From Caldifarciminota bacterium (lineage in GTDB: Bacteria; Hydrothermota; UBA3072): a DNA stretch of 35,619 nucleotides. The notes under the pieces were generated by a model. That model saw nothing but the letters and a program-made list of their open reading frames with translations. It searched no databases and was not told the DNA's origin. The position numbers and the translations under genes were made by a program. Numbering within the stretch: the first letter of the stretch is position 1; the number at the start of each line of letters is the position of its first letter. The stretch covers positions 1-35,619 of the forward strand of contig JAFGHJ010000035.1 in assembly GCA_016930175.1 (NCBI GenBank). The letters run 5' to 3'. Shown in pieces: positions 22,605 to 29,750 of this stretch.

Positions 22605-24572
22605 ATGAAAGAAATGATTGCAGAATCATTATGGATAAGAAAAAGTTTTGTCTTGTTTGTTTTAATTTTTATTTTAGCCTTTATTCCATTCTGCGATAAG
22701 AAATCTTCTTCAAACACAGTTAAAACTACCGTAACCGAAGCAGAATTAATTAAAAAGTATGGCTCAGAAGATTTAACTAATGCGGAGATCGATAGTATTA
22801 TAAAATCAATTAAATGGGCTACAAATACTAAGGATATTATCCTCGGAGATGAATACGCAAAAAAAGGCGGGGAATTAAATCTCGGATGTTTCGGATATCC
22901 GGCAACACTCCGAAGTTACGGTCAAAACGCGCCCTATCTTCTAAATGCAACATTACGTTCCCTCGTATACGAATCTCTTCTCAAATTAGATCCTATAACT
23001 CTCGAATATCTTCCTTCTCTCGCGGATAAATGGTGCATAACTCCCGATAAGAAAACGTATTTTTATCATATAGATACGTTGGCGAAATGGCAGGATGGTA
23101 AACCCGTTACGGCTTTCGATGTTGTTGCCACATGGGATCTTGTCACTCATGACGATTTAAAGGAACCTGTATGGCAGGGAATGTTTTTAAAATTTAAACG
23201 CCCGATAGCCCTCACTAAAAGCATTGTAATGATAGAACCAAAAGAGCCTTCCTGGAGGGCTTTTTTTAATATCAGCACCGAGGAGCTTTTTGTAATGCCT
23301 GAACACATAATCGGAAGAATCAACCCATCTGATTATATGGCGGATTACAATAATAAGATAATGATTGGTTCAGGCCCATATATTTTTGAAAAATCTAATC
23401 AGAATGAATTTATAATTTTGAGAAGAGATTTCTCCTGGTGGGCATCTGGTAAACCTTTAAACAAAAGTCTCTTTAATTTCGACCGCGTCCGCTTTCTTTT
23501 TTACACCGAGGAAACGGTCATGGGTGAGAAATTTAAAAAGGGGGATGTGGATCTTATCCTTGTAGAAAGACCTCTTCTTAAAGAATGGGAAGAAGAATAT
23601 ACTCCGGAAGAAATGAGTGAAATAAGATACAATCATATAATAAAGCAGAGGGTATATATAAATATGCCTTACGTAAACGGCTTTTATTTTAATACGAGAG
23701 AAGAGCCGTTTAACGATATACGCGTAAGAAAAGCCCTGTTTTTACTTTTTAACAGAAGACTTATGCTCGAAAAATTTTACTACAATGAATTTAAATTTAT
23801 GGATTCGTATTTTGTCGGACTTCCTTATGAAAATAAGAATAACCCGAAAATAAGGTACAATCAGCAAGAAGCAATAAAATTGTTAGAGGAAGCCGGCTAT
23901 TCACAACGCAATTTAAACAAAGACGGTTATATCGTTAAAGACGGAAAAGTCTTTGAAATCACCCTTAACATTTACCGAACCGACGATACAAGGGTTGAAA
24001 CTTTACTTCAGGAAGATTTAAAGAAAGTCGGGATTAAACTCAATTTAAAAAGAGTTACATGGGCAACGGCTTTAAAAGACCTCGACGATTTTAATTTTAA
24101 GATGATAGGTCTTCGATTTACGATCGAAATATTTCCCAATCCTGAGCTTTCATACCACTCAAAATTTGCTGATAAGAAAGGTTCATTTAATATCTGGGGA
24201 CTTAAGGATAAGAAAGTTGATGAACTTCTGGACTGTTATTACCAGGAATATGATTTAAACAAGAGAATAAAAATACTTCGACAACTTGATTCCATAATTG
24301 TTCGAAAGTATCTTACGGTTCTTCTCTGGTATGAAGATAATATGAAGATATTATACTGGAACAGGTTCGGAATGCCGCAGTTCGGTTTCTCACAGACTGA
24401 TTATAACGGACTGATAAATTACGAACCGTACTGGCCTGTGATAGCTTTCTGGTGGGAAGATAAAGACCTGGATGAGAAATTAGATAAAGTAAAAGGCACG
24501 AAAACAAAACTTCCGGGAAGATCTTCTGAACTTAGAACATGGGAAAAGTTGAAAGAGAGATATAAAGAGTGA
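22605..24572 (+). CDS. YejA-like peptide ABC transporter substrate-binding lipoprotein (copy 2)
   Basis: Paralogue of the gene at 19790, 655 residues, with the same blocks: the N-terminal AELIKKYGSEDLTNAEIDSIIKSIKWATNT extension in part, KKGGELNLG, AKWQDGKPVTAFDVVATWD, GSGPYIFEKS, and NDIRVRKALFLLFNRR. The signal RKSFVLFVLIFILAFIPFC ends in a cysteine near residue 30, so a lipid anchor is likely though the lipobox (IPFC) is poor. The two proteins look over 40% identical by eye in many segments, so this is a local duplication. Differences fall in the ligand-facing stretches, which may give different peptide ranges. It overlaps yejB by GTGA. Confidence 0.92.
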   Translation: MKEMIAESLWIRKSFVLFVLIFILAFIPFCDKKSSSNTVKTTVTEAELIKKYGSEDLTNAEIDSIIKSIKWATNTKDIILGDEYAKKGGELNLGCFGYPATLRSYGQNAPYLLNATLRSLVYESLLKLDPITLEYLPSLADKWCITPDKKTYFYHIDTLAKWQDGKPVTAFDVVATWDLVTHDDLKEPVWQGMFLKFKRPIALTKSIVMIEPKEPSWRAFFNISTEELFVMPEHIIGRINPSDYMADYNNKIMIGSGPYIFEKSNQNEFIILRRDFSWWASGKPLNKSLFNFDRVRFLFYTEETVMGEKFKKGDVDLILVERPLLKEWEEEYTPEEMSEIRYNHIIKQRVYINMPYVNGFYFNTREEPFNDIRVRKALFLLFNRRLMLEKFYYNEFKFMDSYFVGLPYENKNNPKIRYNQQEAIKLLEEAGYSQRNLNKDGYIVKDGKVFEITLNIYRTDDTRVETLLQEDLKKVGIKLNLKRVTWATALKDLDDFNFKMIGLRFTIEIFPNPELSYHSKFADKKGSFNIWGLKDKKVDELLDCYYQEYDLNKRIKILRQLDSIIVRKYLTVLLWYEDNMKILYWNRFGMPQFGFSQTDYNGLINYEPYWPVIAFWWEDKDLDEKLDKVKGTKTKLPGRSSELRTWEKLKERYKE

Positions 24573-25594
24573 TTAACTATTTTATCCGCCGGATTTTAAT
24601 TATAATACCGACTTTTTTGGGGGTTACATTTATTGTTTTCACAATTACGAGGTTTGCTCCGGGCGGACCGGTGGAGATGGCGATCTTGCGGTATAGACAG
24701 ATGCAGATGGAAGGAGGTGGTGGAGCGATGGGATCTCACGGTACGGCAATCTCCGAGGAAATGGTCGAAAAACTGAAGAAAATTTACGGTTTCGATAAAC
24801 CTTTTTATATTTCCTATTTAATCTGGCTCGGCAACGTCGTTAGGTTCGATTTGGGAGAATCGTACACGTATTCAAAACCGGTCTGGGATGTAATAAAAGC
24901 CCGCTTCCCGATTTCGCTTCGGTTCGGAGTGGCAGGTTTTTTGTTAGCGTATCTTGTTTGCATACCATTGGGGGTTCTAAAGGCTGTCAAGCACGGTTCA
25001 ACTTTCGACTTTACAAGTTCCGCCCTGGTCTTCATCGGTTATGCTATTCCGGGATGGGTCGCTGGAATAGTACTTCTTGTCCTTTTAGGGGGTGGTTCAT
25101 TTTTGGATATATTCCCTCTGGGAGGGATTCATTCTATGGATTATGAAACCCTCTCTTTATTTGGTAAATTCTGGGATAATATATATCATATGATTTTACC
25201 GGTCTTTTGTTATACTCTCGGTTCTTTTGCGTCGCTTACTATTTTAATGAAAAATTCACTAATTGAGAATCTCGGGAAAGATTATGTCAGGACTGCTTTC
25301 GCGAAAGGTTTATCTGAAAAAACGGTTATTTTTAAACACACTCTGCGTAATTCCCTGATTCCCATAGCTACAGGACTCGGGAGTGTATTTTCCATTGTTA
25401 TATCCGGAGCTTTATTAATCGAAAAAGTTTTTAACATCCATGGTTTCGGACTTTTAGGCTATAACTCAATTCTGGACAGAGATTATCCGGTTATGCTCGG
25501 GATTCTTGTTTTTTCTTCCATCCTCTATATGCTCGGCAATATATTTTCGGATTTTCTATACTGCGTAATCGATCCGCGGATAAGGCTGGACTGA
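24569..25594 (+). CDS. yejB: YejB-like peptide ABC transporter permease
   Basis: Inner-membrane permease of 341 residues. MINYFIRRILIIIPTFLGVTFIVF is the first membrane helix, followed by APGGPVEMAI and a 45-residue periplasmic stretch with YGFDKPFYISYLIWLGNVVRFDLGES. Five further hydrophobic segments are visible. The EAA loop (ATPase docking) is VRTAFAKGLSEKTVIFKHTLRNSLIP. It ends DPRIRLD as E. coli YejB ends DPRIDFE, and similar stretches such as FPLGGIHS and RDYPVMLG support YejB rather than OppB/DppB. The GTG start overlaps the stop of the binding-protein gene. Confidence 0.9.
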   Translation: MINYFIRRILIIIPTFLGVTFIVFTITRFAPGGPVEMAILRYRQMQMEGGGGAMGSHGTAISEEMVEKLKKIYGFDKPFYISYLIWLGNVVRFDLGESYTYSKPVWDVIKARFPISLRFGVAGFLLAYLVCIPLGVLKAVKHGSTFDFTSSALVFIGYAIPGWVAGIVLLVLLGGGSFLDIFPLGGIHSMDYETLSLFGKFWDNIYHMILPVFCYTLGSFASLTILMKNSLIENLGKDYVRTAFAKGLSEKTVIFKHTLRNSLIPIATGLGSVFSIVISGALLIEKVFNIHGFGLLGYNSILDRDYPVMLGILVFSSILYMLGNIFSDFLYCVIDPRIRLD

Positions 25595-25601
25595 GTATAT
25601 A

Positions 25602-26783
25602 ATGAATAAAAGAATAAAATCATTTTTTTCGCCATTATTAATTAAAAGAATAAAAAAATTTAGAAGTTTCAAAAGGGGATATTATTCGCTTTTAATTATC
25701 GGGATAGCATATTTGCTATCTTTCTTTGCGGAGTTTATCATAAACGACAAAGCCCTCCTCGTCAAATTTGACGGGAAGAAATTTGTTACCCTTTACAGCG
25801 ACGTTTCTTTAAAAAAATTTATTTTTGCAAAAGCGATCGAAACAAAAGAGAATTATTTCAAGTATAAGAATATTCCCGCCACAGATACACTTAATCTGAG
25901 TGATGAAAAATTTATTACTCTAAAAGCCGAATATGAAAGATACGATAGAATAAAAAAGGACTTTGACAATCACCGCGTTTTACGAAAAATATTCGAGGAA
26001 CAAAAGCGCGGAGATTGGGTAATCTTGGTACCCTATTCCTATGGACCAAACGAAAATCTGCTTGACGAACTGGGAGATAGAAACCCTCCAACTGGACCTG
26101 ACAGAAAAAACTTTCTTGGAACGGACGATAGGGGAAGAGACGTTCTGGCGAGACTCGTATACGGTTTTCGTATTTATATGACCTTTTCTTTGCTGTTAAC
26201 TCTAACTAGCTACATAATTGGGATCTTTTTCGGAGCAATTCTCGGGTATTACGGCGGGAAAGTGGATTTTTTGGGTTTGCGCTTTATAGAAATATGGGCT
26301 TCAATACCTTTCCTTTTTACGGTGATGGTTATCTCCTCTATAATGATTCCCAATTTTACGATTTTAATTGTAATTCTTTCGCTGTTTTACTGGATTTCCA
26401 TGGCAAGGTATATAAGAGCGGAGTTCCTGCGCGAGAAGTCCAACGATTACGTTCAGGCAGCTGTGGCTGTCGGCGTAAGCGACAGAAAGATAATCCTTTC
26501 TCATATTCTTCCGAATTCCTTGACTCCGGCAATTTCTTTTCTTCCATTTACTATTATTTCCGGGATAGCCGTACTTGCGTCCCTTGATTTTTTGGGATTT
26601 GGTTTGCCCGAACCGACACCAAGCTGGGGACAGCTCCTTTCGCAGGGGATTTCCAACTTAAGTTCCTGGTGGCTTACTTTTTCGCCAATGGCAGCTATGT
26701 TTTTAACTCTTATGCTAATAGCGTTTATAGGAGAAGCAGTTAGAGAAGCTCTCGACCCGAAAATCTATTCGAGGATGAAATAA
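25602..26783 (+). CDS. yejE: YejE-like peptide ABC transporter permease
   Basis: Second inner-membrane permease, 393 residues. After the first helix (YYSLLIIGIAYLLSFFAEFI) comes SINDKALLVKFDGKKF-like sequence and a large periplasmic insertion to about residue 165, a YejE feature that DppC and OppC have in shorter form. NFLGTDDRGRDVLARLVYG is the conserved entry to the core. The EAA loop is FLREKSNDYVQAAVAVGVSDRKIILSHILPNSL, then SLDFLGFGLPEPTPSWGQLL. The insertion here is about 50 residues longer than in E. coli YejE, rich in Lys/Glu and probably helical. It starts 7 nt after yejB with no obvious SD. Confidence 0.9.
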   Translation: MNKRIKSFFSPLLIKRIKKFRSFKRGYYSLLIIGIAYLLSFFAEFIINDKALLVKFDGKKFVTLYSDVSLKKFIFAKAIETKENYFKYKNIPATDTLNLSDEKFITLKAEYERYDRIKKDFDNHRVLRKIFEEQKRGDWVILVPYSYGPNENLLDELGDRNPPTGPDRKNFLGTDDRGRDVLARLVYGFRIYMTFSLLLTLTSYIIGIFFGAILGYYGGKVDFLGLRFIEIWASIPFLFTVMVISSIMIPNFTILIVILSLFYWISMARYIRAEFLREKSNDYVQAAVAVGVSDRKIILSHILPNSLTPAISFLPFTIISGIAVLASLDFLGFGLPEPTPSWGQLLSQGISNLSSWWLTFSPMAAMFLTLMLIAFIGEAVREALDPKIYSRMK

Positions 26784-26790
26784 TTAAAAT

Positions 26791-27792
26791 ATGGGCAAGA
26801 AACAAAGAAAAGAATTGTTGAAAGTCGAAAATCTAAAAACTCACTTTGTGATTGAGGAACAGAAGGCAAAAGCAGTCGACGGTCTGGACTTTTATGTTTT
26901 TGAGGGTGAATTTTTCGGAATTGTGGGAGAATCCGGTTCAGGGAAGTCCGTTACCGCCTTATCGATTTTACGTCTTATTCCTGACCCTCCCGGAAAGATC
27001 TCGAGTGGTAAAATCTTTTTCGGCGACAAGGACTTGTTGGGTCTTTCATGGGAAGACATGAGAAAAATACGCGGTAATGAAATATCGATGATTTTTCAGG
27101 AACCTATGACATCTCTTAATCCGGTTTTTACAGTGGGGGTGCAAATAATGGAACCTCTGATAATACATAGGGACATGGATAAAAGGGAGGCGAGAGCAGA
27201 AGCCATAAAAATGCTTAAGAAGGTAGGCATCCCTTCTCCTGAACTGCGGGTAGATGATTATCCTCATCAGTTTTCAGGAGGGATGAGGCAGAGAGCAATG
27301 ATAGCAATGGCTCTCTGTTGCAACCCGAGTCTTTTAATAGCCGATGAACCTACAACTGCTCTCGACGTAACCGTACAGGCTCAAATTCTTGAACTTATGA
27401 CGGAAATAAAAAACAAAAGAAAAGAATCAGCAATTATTCTTATTACCCATGATTTAGCGGTTATAGCAGAAACCTGCGATAGAGTTATGGTTATGTACTG
27501 CGGGAAAATACAGGAAGTCGCAAGCACAGTTGATTTGTTTGAGAATCCTCTACACCCTTATACTAAAGGCTTAATGGCTTCTATACCGTCTTTAGCAAAA
27601 AAGAAAAAAAGATTAACTACGATACCCGGAAACGTTCCCGGTATACTACATTTCCCGCCGGGATGCCCTTTTCATACTCGCTGCAAGTATAAAATGCCTG
27701 TCTGCGAAAAGGTCGTTCCTGAATTACTCAAAGTTGAAAAAGATCACCTGGTCCGATGCCATCTTTATAACGGCGAAGGTAAGAATCGATGA
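26791..27792 (+). CDS. Peptide ABC transporter ATP-binding protein (DppD/OppD type)
   Basis: ATPase subunit of 333 residues. Walker A is GESGSGKS (about 45-52), Q-loop FQEPMTSLNP, signature FSGGMRQR, Walker B LLIADEPT and switch HDLAVI. The C-terminal oligopeptide-transporter extension has a cysteine cluster (CPFHTRCKYKMPVC, plus a later RCH), known in some homologues to hold an iron-sulfur cluster. In E. coli the Yej system has one fused double ATPase (YejF); here the two halves are separate genes. The last bases overlap the next gene as ATGA. Confidence 0.94.
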   Translation: MGKKQRKELLKVENLKTHFVIEEQKAKAVDGLDFYVFEGEFFGIVGESGSGKSVTALSILRLIPDPPGKISSGKIFFGDKDLLGLSWEDMRKIRGNEISMIFQEPMTSLNPVFTVGVQIMEPLIIHRDMDKREARAEAIKMLKKVGIPSPELRVDDYPHQFSGGMRQRAMIAMALCCNPSLLIADEPTTALDVTVQAQILELMTEIKNKRKESAIILITHDLAVIAETCDRVMVMYCGKIQEVASTVDLFENPLHPYTKGLMASIPSLAKKKKRLTTIPGNVPGILHFPPGCPFHTRCKYKMPVCEKVVPELLKVEKDHLVRCHLYNGEGKNR

Positions 27793-28871
27793 GAGAATTC
27801 AAAAAGAGAGGATTAAATTTACTGGAAGAAAAGGGAAAACTTATCAGGGGAAACGGTAAAGAGAAGGAAAATCTTCTCGAAGTCAAAGATTTAAAGACAT
27901 ATTTCCCGGTTTTTGGCGGTGTTTTCAGAAAAGTTATAGGATACGTTAAAGCTGTCGACGGCGTAAGTTTTTCTATAGATAAAGGAGAAGTTTTCGGTCT
28001 TGTCGGTGAAACCGGATGCGGTAAGTCGACAATAGGAAAAACTCTCGTCAGGATTCTTAATCCCACTTTCGGAGATATATTCTACTACGATAAAGTAGAG
28101 CTAAAAAGCGGCAAAGAACAGAGCGTAAAGATAGATATTTCAAAATTGAACAGAAAAGAACTTATGCCCTACCGCTCCAAAATTCAAATGATATTTCAGG
28201 ATCCTTATTCCTCACTCAACCCTAGATTCACCGTAGGAGATATAATAGAGGAACCCTTAACCGTCCACCGAGGTAAACACAAAGAGAATAAAGAGATAGT
28301 AAAAGACCTTCTGAAGAAGGTAGGTATGAGTGAAGAACATATTTACAGATATCCTCATGAGTTTTCGGGAGGGCAGCGCCAGAGAATAGGAATTGCGCGT
28401 GCTTTATCTACAAATCCGGAACTAATAATTGCCGATGAACCTGTCTCAGCACTCGATGTTTCTATTCAGGCGCAAGTTATAAATTTAATGCAGGACTTGC
28501 AGGATGAATTCCGCGTTACTTATATTTTTATCTCTCACGATTTATCGGTTGTAAGGCACATAGCCCACAGAATTGCAGTAATGTATCTGGGTTTTATTAT
28601 GGAAATGGGTCCGGCGGATAAAATCCACAATAACCCTCTTAACCCCTATACAAAAGTTCTGTTATCTGCAGTGCCCAGAGGAAATCCACGAAAAAAAGCA
28701 AAAAAACCACCGCTCAGAGGAGAAGTACCATCTTCTCTCCATAAGCCAAGCGGATGCCCGTTCCATCCCCGCTGTCCTATTGCTAAGGATATATGTAAAA
28801 AAGAAGACCCTGTTTTCGAAGAAAAAGAGAGAGGCGTCTTTGTTAAATGCCATTTCCCGGGGGTTTTTTAA
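27789..28871 (+). CDS. Peptide ABC transporter ATP-binding protein (DppF/OppF type)
   Basis: Second ATPase, 360 residues. An N-terminal lysine-rich 30-residue stretch precedes LLEVKDLKTYFPV. Walker A is GETGCGKS (about 77-84), the Q-loop MIFQDPYSSLNPR, the signature FSGGQRQRIG, Walker B LIIADEPVSALD and the switch HDLSVV. The C-terminal extension repeats the cysteine pattern CPFHPRCPIAKDIC with a late KCH. DPYSSLNP and the IGK after Walker A mark it as the F-type subunit. It ends the transporter operon; no hairpin terminator follows, only repeats. Confidence 0.94.
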   Translation: MREFKKRGLNLLEEKGKLIRGNGKEKENLLEVKDLKTYFPVFGGVFRKVIGYVKAVDGVSFSIDKGEVFGLVGETGCGKSTIGKTLVRILNPTFGDIFYYDKVELKSGKEQSVKIDISKLNRKELMPYRSKIQMIFQDPYSSLNPRFTVGDIIEEPLTVHRGKHKENKEIVKDLLKKVGMSEEHIYRYPHEFSGGQRQRIGIARALSTNPELIIADEPVSALDVSIQAQVINLMQDLQDEFRVTYIFISHDLSVVRHIAHRIAVMYLGFIMEMGPADKIHNNPLNPYTKVLLSAVPRGNPRKKAKKPPLRGEVPSSLHKPSGCPFHPRCPIAKDICKKEDPVFEEKERGVFVKCHFPGVF

Positions 28872-29125
28872 CCACAGAGAGCACAGAGAAAAGAAAGAAC
28901 ACACTGAGAACAAACTGAATTTTATTTGTTTAAAACCCCACTTCCCACAACCGAATTTATCTCACACAGAGCCACAAAGAAAAAAAAGGATAAGGTTGTT
29001 TAAAACCCAACCCACAACACCAAATTTATCTCACACAGAGCCACAGAGATCACAGAGACAAAAATTGAATTTTATTTAAAAACAATAAAAAATCCGTGTT
29101 TATCAGTGTTAATCCGTGGCTAACT
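28870..29125 (+). repeat. CACAGAG-type arrays with a 70-nt tandem duplication
   Basis: The 335-nt gap between the transporter operon and msrB begins with an array at 28870-28912. Then two direct copies of a unit start at 28927 and 28997 (offset 70 nt). Each begins TGTTTAAAACCC, contains C-rich runs (CCCCAC..CCCAC; CCCAACCCAC, the complement of the G-box) and a CACACAGAGCCACA array. A third type, three 10-nt units ATCCGTGTTT/ATCAGTGTTA/ATCCGTGGCT, closes the block at 29091-29125. No gene seen. Confidence 0.8.
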
Positions 29126-29207
29126 ATTGGCGGGAGATTGGGTGCGGAACTACTGTGGCGCTCGTACGTCTGTATTAATAGAAAACTTAAATACACCGGA
29201 GGTGAAA

Positions 29208-29705
29208 ATGGTAAAACAATGGTTTTTAATAATTTTAACATTAGCTTTTACTATATCCTGCTCAAAAGTAGAAAAAGCAATTGATACAGAAAAAGAGGTA
29301 AAGATGGAAGAAACAGACAAAATCGTAAAAACTGAGGAAGAATGGAGAAAAGAATTACCATCGGAGGTGTACTATATTATGAGGGAAAAAGGGACTGAAA
29401 GACCCTTTTCAGGAAAGTACTACGCTCATAAAGAAAAAGGTATCTATGTATGTGCTGCCTGTGGAAACGAACTTTTTAGCTCGGATGCGAAATTCGAGTC
29501 CGGAACCGGATGGCCAAGTTTTTACCAGGCAATTGCTGAGGGTAAAATTGAGACAAAAGCTGACTTGACAGGTGGAATGGTGAGGACTGAAGTTCTTTGC
29601 GGGAGATGCGGAGGGCATCTGGGACACGTTTTCGACGACGGACCTGCCCCGACAGGTAAAAGATTCTGTATAAATTCCTTAGCGCTGGATTTTAAGAAGG
29701 AATAA
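29208..29705 (+). CDS. msrB: Peptide-methionine (R)-S-oxide reductase, lipoprotein form
   Basis: Repairs R-methionine sulfoxide in proteins. The ATG at 29208 follows SD GGAGGTG with 5-nt spacing after GGAGG and gives 165 residues, starting [18 protein letters not shown]: a lipoprotein signal with Cys18. A longer frame upstream has no SD and no sensible N-terminus. After an acidic linker the MsrB domain has zinc cysteines C82-AA-C85 and C131-GR-C134, [25 protein letters not shown] and the catalytic Cys154 in RFCINS. The lipid anchor places it outside the cytoplasmic membrane, so it would repair envelope proteins; the electron donor is not evident. A palindromic terminator follows at once. Confidence 0.93.
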   Translation: MVKQWFLIILTLAFTISCSKVEKAIDTEKEVKMEETDKIVKTEEEWRKELPSEVYYIMREKGTERPFSGKYYAHKEKGIYVCAACGNELFSSDAKFESGTGWPSFYQAIAEGKIETKADLTGGMVRTEVLCGRCGGHLGHVFDDGPAPTGKRFCINSLALDFKKE

Positions 29706-29735
29706 AAAAAAGGCAGGTTTAAACCTGCCTTTTTA
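29704..29735. terminator. Bidirectional terminator between msrB and transketolase
   Basis: Perfect palindrome AGGCAGGTTTAAACCTGCCT (29711-29730) with A-runs before and T-runs after it. It ends transcripts from both convergent genes. Confidence 0.9.
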
Positions 29736-29750
29736 ATAAACTGGCTTATA

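Noticed and set aside
28780-29079. Frame running from the last ATPase into the repeat block
   Set aside because: Its second half is translated CACAGAG repeats, and its first half is the wrong frame of the ATPase gene.
28870-29125. Possible CRISPR array
   Set aside because: Units are 8-10 nt with no spacers of constant length and no cas genes; these are short tandem repeats.
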